Notes: generated from the sequence alone by a model not told the origin. A stretch of DNA of 16,278 bases from an uncultured Ruminococcus sp. (GCA_937942105.1 CALDFS010000317.1:1-16278), one strand, 5' to 3'; positions 1 to 6,484 are shown, counted from the stretch's first letter. Translations and numbers: made by a program.

Positions 1-1316
1 AAAAGCTTTTTAATGCAATAGGAAAACTAAATGACAGCTATATTGAGGAAGCGTATGCCGAGAATCCACAACCGGCTAAGTCGAGAAAGAGCATTAAGCG
101 GATTGTTATGCTTGCCGCTGCGGCTCTATTGTCGGTATCGCTGGTTATAACTGTCGCCGCCAACAGTGACGCTATTATCGCTGCAATGTTTGAGCGCCGG
201 CAGAAGCTTGTTGACGATAAGATAGGGCATATAGATGAGTCGGTGACTGAGGGGAATGTAACTCTGACGATGGAAAGCGTTACTGTTGACCAGAATATAT
301 TTGATGACGGACGTTTCCTCGGCACATTTACCGTAAGCTTCCATAACGAAGACGGCAATTTTGAAAGCGGTCTAAAATATGGCGGATATAAGATGCAGCA
401 TATATTAGACGATAGCGGCAATGATTCGGGACCTTTGGAATTTGACGAGGATGGGCGTGGATGGTATACTTTGCACGGCAATAAACCGCAGGAGTTTGAA
501 GCGTTCTATCCCGCTATAAATCGCATCAACTACGGTCTTGACGAGCTGTCGGACACTATCACCTTGCAGAGCATTTCTGCGTTTGGAATGTATGGTGTCA
601 ACCGCATTATCTTCTATGATATTACCTCGGCGGACGGCTCTATCAAGTATGCCAACGAGCTTTGCGTTGAGTTTACCGTATCCAAGGAGGAAGCACAGCC
701 GCTTCAGCAGCTTCATTACAACCCGGATATCACCTTTGAAATAGAGGGCGTAACCTTTGAAGTGTACGAGATATATGTCAATCCGGACAATATGCTGATT
801 CATTTTACAAATTCAAATGCCGACAGAGTAAACATTGCAGGGGTTGACTGCTATGCAATCAATTACCTTACAAAGCTTGCCAACAGCGATGAATACTGTG
901 CAAAGAACGCGGAAATCAGAGAGCTTGACGCAGCAGCGTCCGAGCAGGGTGAAACCTTGGAGGAACAGATGGAAAGCCTGACCGCCTGGATGATGAGCGA
1001 AGAGCGAGTCAAGCTGGAAGGCGAGCTTGGAGCGATGTCAGAGCCGACCGAGGATCAGAATATCCTGAATGAGTGCTATGAGATACTGGTAGAAATCAAG
1101 CCGGAATCCGGGGCGGAAATTACTTCCGTTAATACCTGCTACGGCGGCAGCGGTCCTACTGTGAACGAAGTGAGAGCAAGCATGACCGCGAATTTCTCCT
1201 CCCCAATCTATGTTAACGACATCATAAGAGTATACGCCCAGAAGATAGGCGACCCTACCAAGCAGGTAACCATCTGGGTTCCCGCAGAAGATGAAGGTCT
1301 GGACGCTTTCAGATAA
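1..1316 (+). CDS. Membrane-anchored anti-sigma-like protein, 5' end missing
   Basis: The reading frame is open from the left edge (first full codon at 3) to a TAA at 1314-1316, giving 437 visible residues. An ATG at 108 is not the true start: upstream codons in the same frame read LFNAIGKLNDSYIEEAYAEN, a segment typical of the cytoplasmic N-terminus of clostridial anti-sigma-like proteins (DUF4179-type and relatives), followed by a basic patch and one membrane helix at about visible residues 34-53. The remaining ~380 residues should lie outside the cell and are acidic, with no catalytic motif I recognise. In this family the short N-terminus usually binds a sigma factor encoded just upstream, which would lie outside the window. 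The gene ends in a strong terminator. Family assignment rests on architecture and the N-terminal motif, so the function is inferred. Confidence 0.72.
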   Translation, partial: KLFNAIGKLNDSYIEEAYAENPQPAKSRKSIKRIVMLAAAALLSVSLVITVAANSDAIIAAMFERRQKLVDDKIGHIDESVTEGNVTLTMESVTVDQNIFDDGRFLGTFTVSFHNEDGNFESGLKYGGYKMQHILDDSGNDSGPLEFDEDGRGWYTLHGNKPQEFEAFYPAINRINYGLDELSDTITLQSISAFGMYGVNRIIFYDITSADGSIKYANELCVEFTVSKEEAQPLQQLHYNPDITFEIEGVTFEVYEIYVNPDNMLIHFTNSNADRVNIAGVDCYAINYLTKLANSDEYCAKNAEIRELDAAASEQGETLEEQMESLTAWMMSEERVKLEGELGAMSEPTEDQNILNECYEILVEIKPESGAEITSVNTCYGGSGPTVNEVRASMTANFSSPIYVNDIIRVYAQKIGDPTKQVTIWVPAEDEGLDAFR

Positions 1317-1337
1317 ACGCCGACAATATTAAAAGCA

Positions 1338-1382
1338 AAAGCCAGCCGGGAGATCAACCTTCTCCCGGCTGGCTTTAATTTT
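1338..1382. terminator. Strong, probably bidirectional intrinsic terminator
   Basis: A perfect 16-bp stem (1338-1353 with 1361-1376) and a 7-nt loop are followed by TAATTTTG on the plus strand. Read on the minus strand the stem is followed by TGCTTTTAATATT. It therefore can end both the anti-sigma-like gene (plus) and the glycyl-radical-like gene (minus), which converge here. Confidence 0.93.
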
Positions 1383-1404
1383 GTACGAGGGATTATCTTA
1401 TATC

Positions 1405-1461
1405 TTATGAAATGGTATGCTTAACTCTACGAGCAATTATGAAATGGTATGCTTAACTCTA
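1405..1461. repeat. 25-bp direct repeat, 32-bp period, at the 3' end of the minus-strand gene
   Basis: Positions 1405-1429 and 1437-1461 are identical over 25 bp, separated by 7 bp. The 1437-1461 copy encodes the last seven residues and stop of the minus-strand gene. The other copy lies just past that stop, before the terminator. It looks like a small tandem duplication of the gene's end. The reading frame is unaffected because the stop precedes the extra copy. Confidence 0.95.
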
Positions 1462-1703
1462 TCTTCAACCTCGGCGCGCTTGGCATTGTTGAAGCGGTCA
1501 AGCGTTCCTACAAGATATCCGGTGATTCTGCGGATTCTTTCAAAGTTTGAGGGGGCAAAGTGATATTCAATGTCAACATAGTCGCCGTCGAGCCGCAGAT
1601 TCATTTCTTCAATCTGCTTGCCCTTGTGGATGCTTTCTGCACGGCTTACATAAGCGTTGATTTCTTCCTGTGATAAGGTTCCGTTTGTAACGTTTACTCT
1701 CAT
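1437..1703 (-). CDS. Small NrdD C-terminus-like protein with a glycyl-radical-type motif
   Basis: An 88-aa protein. I chose the ATG at 1703 (MRVNVTNG...) because a GGAAAGGAAG ribosome binding site lies 8 nt before it; an in-frame ATG at 1733 would place that site inside the gene. The C-terminal half contains RITGY, then RFNNAKRAEVEDRVKH, which resembles the C-terminal glycyl-radical region of anaerobic (class III) ribonucleoside-triphosphate reductase, where the Gly before Tyr carries the radical and a basic tail follows. The protein has no cysteine, so it lacks both the zinc site and the catalytic cysteines of the full enzyme, and at 88 residues it cannot be a reductase by itself. Similar short proteins in Clostridia are often annotated as anaerobic ribonucleotide reductase. 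Possible roles are a spare radical domain (as GrcA is for pyruvate formate-lyase) or a degenerate regulatory fold. It has its own promoter at 1765-1793. Confidence 0.7.
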   Translation of the reverse strand: MRVNVTNGTLSQEEINAYVSRAESIHKGKQIEEMNLRLDGDYVDIEYHFAPSNFERIRRITGYLVGTLDRFNNAKRAEVEDRVKHTIS

Positions 1704-1764
1704 AATAATAGCTTCCTTTCCTTTTAAAGACATTTATAAATCAAAGATTTGTGTTCTATAAGCG

Positions 1765-1793
1765 ATAATAGCACAACATATTGTATTTGTCAA
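1765..1793 (-). promoter_or_regulatory. Sigma-A promoter for the NrdD-tail-like gene
   Basis: Read on the minus strand: TTGACA (1788-1793), a 17-bp spacer, then TATTAT (1765-1770) preceded by TGC, an extended -10. The -35 is a perfect match. The expected start of transcription is about 55 nt before the ATG at 1703. Confidence 0.88.
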
Positions 1794-1809
1794 TAGCTTT
1801 TCAAAATAT

Positions 1810-1830
1810 TTTTAAGAATATTTCTTAAAA
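1810..1830 (-). terminator. Weak AT-only hairpin over the lysozyme stop codon
   Basis: TTTTAAGA (1810-1817) pairs with TCTTAAAA (1823-1830) around a 5-nt loop and overlaps the stop codon of the lysozyme gene. On the minus strand A/T-rich sequence follows. The stem has almost no G-C pairs, so it would be a poor terminator, and reading through into the promoter at 1765-1793 is possible. Confidence 0.35.
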
Positions 1831-2982
1831 GTCTTCATCAACCCTCACGTTGTCCGGTGCGGAGCTTCTTGCCGCAGAAAAATCTTTAAAGGATATGTTC
1901 ATATCGACATTTCCTGTAATGCCCGGAACGCTGCCCTTAGAGGAGTACTGCCACATTTCAAAATCATAGAAATAGGATGGAACGTCGCTGTACTCCGCAA
2001 GCCAGATATCAATGCCGGAAAGCCGCGAAAGGTCATACTTCCACACGGCTGTTTTCCTGTTGGTGTAGATTCCGGGGGTGTAGCCGGCGTATCTGATTCT
2101 TTCGGCGAATACAAGAGCGTTGTTTGTAAGAGCGTCGGGCTGTATGTAAGCGGTTCTTGGGGTGTCGCCGTCCTTGTCAACAACAACCTCCCAGTCGTAG
2201 AATACGGGATATTCAAGCTCACAGCCGTCTAAAAGCTCTATGCAGAACTCCGCCTCCTCTAAGGCTTCATCAACGGTCAGCGCCTGTGAGAAGAAGTATA
2301 CTCCCACCTGAAGCCCTGCCTTTTTTGCGCCCTCAAGATTGCGCTTGAAGTTGGCGTCTTCGTTCACCGAGCCGGTGACGTATCCGCGGAAACCACAGCG
2401 GATGATAACGTAGTCCACGCCGCTTGCCTTGACCTCGTTCCAGTCGATATCTCCCTGATAAACCGAAACATCTATGCCGCGGTAGGTTTTAACGCTGTCG
2501 TCATTGTAGGATACTATGCCTGTATCGGGGTCGGTTATAAACTTTTCGGGGTCATAGCTGTTCTTGGGGACGTTCGCCAACGCCGGCATCCATATCGGAC
2601 CGTAGCTGGAGTCGTTTAAAAGAAAGCTGTCAGGCGAAAGCTCATGTGAGTATTCGTTTGAAGGGTCTATAACAGTAAATTTCGGAACCTCTATTTCCTT
2701 TATGACCTCAACCGTTTCCACAGTCGGCACAATGGTTCCCTGCTCGTGATACCAGCCGAACGCCAATACTCCTATTGTAACCGCAAGAACAAGAATTACT
2801 CCGCAGAGTATTCCGGTGATGGTTTTGTAGCCATTTATAAGCTCGCCGGAGCGCTTTTCGGCTGCTTTGCGATACATCTCGCTGACCTCTTCCAGCACAG
2901 CGGCGTGATTTGCGGATTCGCCGGGTGCGTTGGAAATGCCTGTCTCCTGCTTTTCAGGAGCCTGATTCATGATATCTGCCAT
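1825..2982 (-). CDS. Membrane-anchored GH25 lysozyme (muramidase)
   Basis: 385 aa. The N-terminus (~1-55) is cytoplasmic and basic near its end (RKAAEKRSGELINGYK), followed by a membrane helix at about 56-77, a spacer to ~165, and a glycoside hydrolase family 25 domain from ~167 to 370. Visible family marks are GIDVSVYQG with the first acid D171, the YDWE block with D263 and E265 at the expected catalytic position, and WQYSS...GNVDMN near the end. GH25 enzymes cut the beta-1,4 bond between N-acetylmuramate and N-acetylglucosamine in peptidoglycan. The enzyme should sit outside the membrane, tethered by its N-terminus, and fits a role in wall remodelling or division rather than lysis; no holin or phage gene is nearby. 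AAAGGA lies 9 nt before the ATG at 2982, and a promoter lies at 3037-3065. Confidence 0.93.
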   Translation of the reverse strand: MADIMNQAPEKQETGISNAPGESANHAAVLEEVSEMYRKAAEKRSGELINGYKTITGILCGVILVLAVTIGVLAFGWYHEQGTIVPTVETVEVIKEIEVPKFTVIDPSNEYSHELSPDSFLLNDSSYGPIWMPALANVPKNSYDPEKFITDPDTGIVSYNDDSVKTYRGIDVSVYQGDIDWNEVKASGVDYVIIRCGFRGYVTGSVNEDANFKRNLEGAKKAGLQVGVYFFSQALTVDEALEEAEFCIELLDGCELEYPVFYDWEVVVDKDGDTPRTAYIQPDALTNNALVFAERIRYAGYTPGIYTNRKTAVWKYDLSRLSGIDIWLAEYSDVPSYFYDFEMWQYSSKGSVPGITGNVDMNISFKDFSAARSSAPDNVRVDEDF

Positions 2983-3036
2983 ATTATGTATTCCTTTCGT
3001 GATAATGCGGGGGGGTTAATTCGACGTATTACTACA

Positions 3037-3065
3037 AGTTTAGCATATATTCACCCTGTTGTAAA
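3037..3065 (-). promoter_or_regulatory. Promoter for the GH25 lysozyme gene
   Basis: On the minus strand: TTTACA (3060-3065), 17-bp spacer, TAAACT (3037-3042) preceded by TGC (extended -10). It leaves a leader of roughly 45 nt before the ATG at 2982. Confidence 0.72.
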
Positions 3066-3118
3066 GCATAAATTTTTCGCATATTACATCAAAATAAGGA
3101 AAACGGAGCATATTACTG

Positions 3119-3208
3119 ATTTCAGCCTAAAATGATTCCGAAAAACAGTCACAAAATCACTGCACAATGATTTTGTGCCTGTTTTTCGGTACATTTTTAG
3201 CCTGAAAT
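3119..3208. repeat. Long imperfect palindrome in the lysozyme/aminotransferase gap
   Basis: The core is a 22-bp inverted repeat (3138-3159 with 3168-3189) with one mismatch and an 8-nt loop. Outside it, TTTCAGCCTAAAATG on the left is mirrored by CATTTTTAGCCTGAAA on the right with a one-base slip and one mismatch, so nearly all of a 90-bp segment can fold back on itself. Neither side ends in a clean U-run, so it is not an ordinary terminator. It lies between two diverging promoters. Candidates are a small non-autonomous mobile element (MITE-like), an interspersed palindrome, or a structured leader. It has no protein-coding content. Confidence 0.85.
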
Positions 3209-3317
3209 AAGTAAGGCGATATTTGCATTTTTTATAGTTACTTTGGTTATATTTTCGCTATTTTCAGCTCAAAAATAGTGCATAAAGGAGTAATTTTGCA
3301 GGAATTAAAAAAACAAC
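3209..3317. other. Non-coding AT-rich stretch before the aminotransferase promoter
   Basis: The 2983-3388 gap (406 bp) holds the lysozyme promoter, the long palindrome, and this remainder. Here I see a 7-bp hairpin (3258-3264 with 3272-3278) and the 10-mer TTGCATTTTT at 3223-3232, which recurs at 3318-3327 in the aminotransferase promoter. No convincing gene is present. Confidence 0.5.
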
Positions 3318-3346
3318 TTGCATTTTTGCGGTACAGGTAATATAAT
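3318..3346 (+). promoter_or_regulatory. Promoter for the aspartate aminotransferase gene
   Basis: TTGCAT (3318-3323), 17-bp spacer, perfect TATAAT (3341-3346). The -35 matches only in TTG, so the -10 carries most of the weight. The leader would be about 35 nt, with CGGAGG ending 8 nt before the GTG start. Confidence 0.7.
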
Positions 3347-3388
3347 ATACTATATACGAAATAAGCTATAAAATCGGAGGGTTTTTAA

Positions 3389-4663
3389 GTGAACATCTTA
3401 GATTTCTCACAGGAACAGCTTGCCGAGCTTTATAATAAGGAAACGGCGAAGCTTGCAGAATATAAGGCTAAGGGCTTAAAGCTTGATATGTCAAGGGGAA
3501 AGCCGGGACCTGAGCAGTTAGACCTTACCAACGATATGCTTACCCACTGCCTGGACGGCGACCATATCTCTGAAACCGGCGTAGACTGCCGCAATTACGG
3601 TGTGCTGGATGGTATTTATGAAGCCAAGCGCCTTTTCATGCCGATGATAGGCGTGGGAAGATATGAAATAATAATCGGCGGCAATTCCAGCCTTCAGCTT
3701 ATGTATGATACCATCGCGCGCGCTATGCTTTTGGGCGTAAAGGGAAGCCCCAAGCCGTGGTGCAAGTGCGATAAGGTAAAGTGGCTTTGCCCCGCCCCGG
3801 GATACGACAGGCACTTTGCCATCTGCGAAGCCTTCGGCATGGAGATGATAACCGTTCCCATGCATTCTGACGGTCCTGATATGGACATGATAGAAGAGCT
3901 TGTCTCTGAGGATGAGGCTATAAAGGGCATCTGGTGTGTTCCAAGATACGCCAACCCCACCGGCGTGGTTTATTCCGACGAGGTTATAAAGCGATTTGCA
4001 AACCTTAACCCCAAAGCCCCCGATTTCAGAATATACTGGGACGACGCCTACTGCGTTCACGACCTGACAGACGAACGCGCGAATATCTTAAACATACTTG
4101 AAGAGTGCAAAAAGACCGGCAAGCAGGATATGCCGCTGATATTTGCCTCTACCTCGAAGATATCCTTCCCGGGCGGAGGAATCGCGGCGATTGGTGCGAG
4201 CGAGGAAAACATTGAGTTCATGAAGGATCAGATGTCCTTCCAGATAATCGGCTATGACAAGCTGAATCAGCTTCGCCATGCAAGGTTCTTCAAGGACTTT
4301 GACGGTATTCTGGAGCATATGAAGAAGCACCGCGCAATAATCAAGCCCAAGTTTGATATAGTGCTTGAAACCCTTGAAAGGGAGCTGAAGCCTTACTCTA
4401 AAGGCAGCTGGAGCAATCCCAAGGGCGGATATTTCATATCCTTCAACGGCCCCAAGGGAACAGCAAAAAGAACGGTTGAGCTTTGCCGCAACGCAGGCGT
4501 TACGCTGACAAAGGCAGGTGCGGCGTTCCCGTATGGCATAGACCCGGATGATTCCAATATAAGAATCGCTCCCACCTACCCTTCGCTCATCGAGCTTGAA
4601 GCGGCTATTAACATATTCTGCACCGCCGCAAAGGTCGCTGCGTGCGAGGTCTTGATGAAATAA
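3389..4663 (+). CDS. Aspartate aminotransferase, class Ic type (PLP-dependent)
   Basis: 424 aa, starting at GTG (3389) with CGGAGG 8 nt upstream. It is a fold-type I aminotransferase whose MSRGKPGPEQLDL start and overall sequence fit the Ic subgroup of aspartate aminotransferases (Pfam Aminotran_MocR-like aspartate aminotransferases) rather than the common Ia/Ib forms. Visible marks are GGNSS (97-101, cofactor phosphate region), NPTG (189-192), the WDDAY block with D218/D219, the cofactor lysine K257 in STSKISFPGGG, and R392 in IRIAPTYP, which should bind the substrate carboxylate. It is expected to interconvert aspartate and 2-oxoglutarate with oxaloacetate and glutamate in the cytoplasm. 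It is transcribed alone, between its own promoter and a terminator. The substrate call rests on family resemblance; other amino donors are possible. Confidence 0.9.
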   Translation: MNILDFSQEQLAELYNKETAKLAEYKAKGLKLDMSRGKPGPEQLDLTNDMLTHCLDGDHISETGVDCRNYGVLDGIYEAKRLFMPMIGVGRYEIIIGGNSSLQLMYDTIARAMLLGVKGSPKPWCKCDKVKWLCPAPGYDRHFAICEAFGMEMITVPMHSDGPDMDMIEELVSEDEAIKGIWCVPRYANPTGVVYSDEVIKRFANLNPKAPDFRIYWDDAYCVHDLTDERANILNILEECKKTGKQDMPLIFASTSKISFPGGGIAAIGASEENIEFMKDQMSFQIIGYDKLNQLRHARFFKDFDGILEHMKKHRAIIKPKFDIVLETLERELKPYSKGSWSNPKGGYFISFNGPKGTAKRTVELCRNAGVTLTKAGAAFPYGIDPDDSNIRIAPTYPSLIELEAAINIFCTAAKVAACEVLMK

Positions 4664-4666
4664 TAC

Positions 4667-4716
4667 ATCCGGCTCTTCTGCAAAAAGTCCACGCAGGGAG
4701 CCGGATTTTACATTTT
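4667..4716 (+). terminator. Terminator after the aminotransferase gene
   Basis: ATCCGGCTC (4667-4675) pairs with GAGCCGGAT (4698-4706). A further CTGC/GCAG pairing sits inside, and the tail is TTTACATTTT. It separates the aminotransferase from the glycosyltransferase control region. Confidence 0.85.
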
Positions 4717-4727
4717 CTATACGGTTA

Positions 4728-4796
4728 TTAAGATTATCTTAATTATCTTAATGATTTTTTAAGGATTTCTTAATAAAAACCATATTGTCTCTTAAT
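4728..4796 (+). promoter_or_regulatory. Operator-like array of TCTTAAT direct repeats upstream of the glycosyltransferase
   Basis: Exact TCTTAAT occurs four times, starting at 4737, 4746, 4768 and 4790. The last three are spaced exactly 22 bp apart, two helical turns, with a weaker copy (TTTTAAG) midway at 4757. Two of them also form TTAAG-N5-CTTAA palindromes at 4728-4742 and 4759-4773, 31 bp apart. The last copy overlaps the end of the promoter -35 (4785-4790). Direct repeats in 11-bp register next to a -35 are typical of OmpR/PhoB-class response regulators. No such regulator is encoded in the window, so the binding protein is unknown. Confidence 0.65.
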
Positions 4797-4813
4797 CTTT
4801 TCCCTCCTATACT
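4785..4813 (+). promoter_or_regulatory. Promoter for the glycosyltransferase gene
   Basis: TTGTCT (4785-4790), 17-bp spacer, TATACT (4808-4813). Transcription would start near 4820. The -10 lies within the left arm of the inverted repeat 4800-4880, so an RNA from this promoter would lack that arm. Confidence 0.65.
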
Positions 4814-4880
4814 TTAAACAGCGCCGCAAAACAGCATTCACAGCATTGTGCGGCATGACCTGTAAAAGTATAGGAGGGGA
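4800..4880 (+). promoter_or_regulatory. Inverted repeat pairing the promoter region with the ribosome binding site
   Basis: Positions 4800-4815 can pair with 4865-4880 (16 pairs, one G-U). The right arm is the ribosome binding site region AGGAGGGG, 6 nt before the ATG at 4887. The left arm, CCCTCCTATACTTT, contains both an anti-Shine-Dalgarno sequence and the -10 element. Inside are ACAG/CTGT (4818-4821 with 4860-4863) and GCCGCA/TGCGGC (4823-4828 with 4849-4854), with a 5-nt one-sided bulge and a 20-nt loop holding ACAGCATT twice (4831 and 4840). It does not match a riboswitch class I recognise. RNA started upstream would have its ribosome site sequestered; RNA started at the embedded promoter would not. 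Confidence 0.7.
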
Positions 4881-4886
4881 TTTTTT

Positions 4887-6155
4887 ATGACTTTATATCA
4901 TATCATAAATACTATAATAGCGGCATTGTTCTTTATCTGCTATTTCTATCAGTTTATTTATACTGCTGCGGCGCTTTTTAAGGGAAAGCCCTGCCAAAAG
5001 GAGTTCCGGCTTCACAATTACGCCGTTCTGATAGCCGCAAGGAACGAGGAAATGGTTGTGTCGGGTTTGATAAATAGTATCAAGGAGCAGATATATCCCG
5101 GCGAGCTGATAACCGTTTTCGTCGTTGCAGATAACTGCACCGACTGCACAGCCGCCGTTGCCAAAAGCTGCGGAGCGGTCGTTTATGAAAGAAGCAACCC
5201 CGCGCTTGTGGGAAAGGGCTATGCGTTGGACTTTCTTCTGAAAAGAATCGGCGAGGATTACCCCGAAAACGCCTTTGACGGCTACTTCGTCTTTGATGCG
5301 GACAATGTTCTGGAGCCGGATTATATTTACGAGATGAACCGCGTGTTCTCGCAGGGGTACAGGGTGGTCACCGGATACCGCAATTCGAAAAACTATGGCG
5401 ACAACTGGATATCGGCGGGATATGGGCTTTGGTTTTTGCGCGAATCGCAGTCTTTGAACAAAGCAAGATATATTTTAGGGACGAGCTGCAATATTTCGGG
5501 CACCGGATTTGTATTCTCTAATGAGATAGTTAAACGCATGGGCGGCTGGAAATATTATCTTCTTACTGAAGACCTTGAATTCACCGCCGACCATGTTATC
5601 AAGGGAGAAAAAATAGGCTACTGCGAAAACGCCGTTTTGTATGACGAACAGCCCACCGGCATGGCACAGTCGGTCCGTCAAAGGACCCGCTGGTGCAAGG
5701 GGTATTTTCAGGTGCTTGCCAAGCATGGCAAGGAGCTTGTGCAGGGCGCGTTTACAGACGGAAACTTTTCCTGCTACGATATGCTTATGTCGATGACCCC
5801 GGCATTTGTACTTTCTTTAGCGGGAGTCATTGCCAACATTATCTGGATGATAACAAGCATTATCAGCGGCGCGGGAATTGCGGCTGTGGTGTTGGAAGCT
5901 GTTAGGGGAATATTCAGCGGATATATGATGTTCTTCGTACTCGGACTTATCACCACCCTTACAGAGTGGGGAAGAATAGAAACTTCGGCGGCTAAAAAGA
6001 TATTGTATACCTTTACTTTCCCGCTGTTCATGTTTACATATCTGCCTGTTTCCATAGGCGCGATATTTGCAAAAGCGGAGTGGAAACCGATTTTCCACGG
6101 GAAATCCTATTCACTTTCACACAGCAAAAGCAGAAATCAGAATCAAATTCCTTAA
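4887..6155 (+). CDS. Family 2 glycosyltransferase, processive (cellulose/hyaluronan-synthase-like)
   Basis: 422 aa. A membrane helix at about 7-31 precedes a GT-A catalytic domain, with further helices near 303-327, 341-360 and 372-396. Catalytic marks are all present: ADNCTD (81-86), DADN (137-140, metal and sugar-nucleotide binding), TED (227-229, likely catalytic base) and QRTRW (265-269), the QxxRW signature of processive GT2 synthases. There is no PilZ domain, and the helix number is lower than in BcsA cellulose synthases. It probably adds sugars from a nucleotide donor at the inner membrane face to make an envelope or exported glycan; neither donor nor product can be read from sequence. 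The C-terminal tail is basic. It is a single-gene unit with an elaborate control region upstream, and no terminator is visible after it. Confidence 0.9.
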   Translation: MTLYHIINTIIAALFFICYFYQFIYTAAALFKGKPCQKEFRLHNYAVLIAARNEEMVVSGLINSIKEQIYPGELITVFVVADNCTDCTAAVAKSCGAVVYERSNPALVGKGYALDFLLKRIGEDYPENAFDGYFVFDADNVLEPDYIYEMNRVFSQGYRVVTGYRNSKNYGDNWISAGYGLWFLRESQSLNKARYILGTSCNISGTGFVFSNEIVKRMGGWKYYLLTEDLEFTADHVIKGEKIGYCENAVLYDEQPTGMAQSVRQRTRWCKGYFQVLAKHGKELVQGAFTDGNFSCYDMLMSMTPAFVLSLAGVIANIIWMITSIISGAGIAAVVLEAVRGIFSGYMMFFVLGLITTLTEWGRIETSAAKKILYTFTFPLFMFTYLPVSIGAIFAKAEWKPIFHGKSYSLSHSKSRNQNQIP

Positions 6156-6192
6156 TTTGTTATAGTATTTGACGATTTTTTGTCTTTCTCTC

Positions 6193-6221
6193 TTGTATTC
6201 CGCCGAAAATGATGGTATAAT
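6193..6221 (+). promoter_or_regulatory. Strong extended -10 promoter upstream of a small ORF
   Basis: TTGTAT (6193-6198), 17-bp spacer, perfect TATAAT (6216-6221) preceded by TGG. Transcription would begin about 6228, roughly 40 nt before the TTG at 6269, and could read on into the sigma gene. Confidence 0.8.
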
Positions 6222-6268
6222 AAATTGGTGTTTAACGCACCGATCGTAAAAAAGTCCGATATCAGGGA

Positions 6269-6484
6269 TTGACTTTGCGTTTGCGTGAAGTCTTTTCCTG
6301 CTGTTATAAGGCATTTTGCCTGATTCTTTCGGGCTTTACGCTGTATTATGCAGAAGTTGACACAGATTATTATTTCAGCGGGATTTTGTTTGCTTTAGTG
6401 CAGATTTTACCGTATATATGCGCAATAATTTCCTTGAATTTTTTTAAGGAAGCTGCAACAAAACCGCATGTTTTTGACACTTAA
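6269..6484 (+). CDS. Possible small two-helix membrane protein
   Basis: 71 codons from TTG at 6269 (TTG at 6275 or 6281 are alternatives; the AGGG at 6264-6267 fits 6275 better by spacing). There is no ATG. The product has two hydrophobic stretches, around residues 14-29 and 36-60, separated by an acidic EVDTD turn, and a short basic tail. I do not recognise a family. In favour: the strong promoter just upstream and a plausible hairpin-like membrane topology. Against: no ATG, a weak ribosome site and AT-rich codon use. The stop codon falls inside the left arm of the inverted repeat that frames the sigma promoter. The transcript may instead be a long leader or a small RNA. Confidence 0.4.
   Translation: MTLRLREVFSCCYKAFCLILSGFTLYYAEVDTDYYFSGILFALVQILPYICAIISLNFFKEAATKPHVFDT

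Noticed and set aside
38..803. Minus-strand frames of 147 and 132 codons under the first gene
   Set aside because: The plus frame has the membrane helix and family motif; the minus frames have no ribosome site and are shadows.
1825..2982. Phage endolysin reading of the GH25 gene
   Set aside because: It has an N-terminal membrane anchor and no holin, phage structural gene or integrase nearby; a cellular wall enzyme fits better.
3296..3340. Possible 14-codon leader peptide (TTG start, AAAGGAG 5 nt upstream) before the aminotransferase
   Set aside because: Its stop runs into the -10 of the aminotransferase promoter, so it would not be on that transcript; the composition shows no regulatory codon run.
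3518..4060. 180-codon open frame on the minus strand inside the aminotransferase gene
   Set aside because: It is antisense to a well-supported enzyme, has no ribosome site or recognisable domain, and reads as a shadow of GC-biased codons.
4816..4864. Known riboswitch in the glycosyltransferase leader
   Set aside because: I compared it mentally with c-di-GMP, c-di-AMP, preQ1, SAM and glycine classes and found none of their conserved cores; kept only as an unclassified structure.
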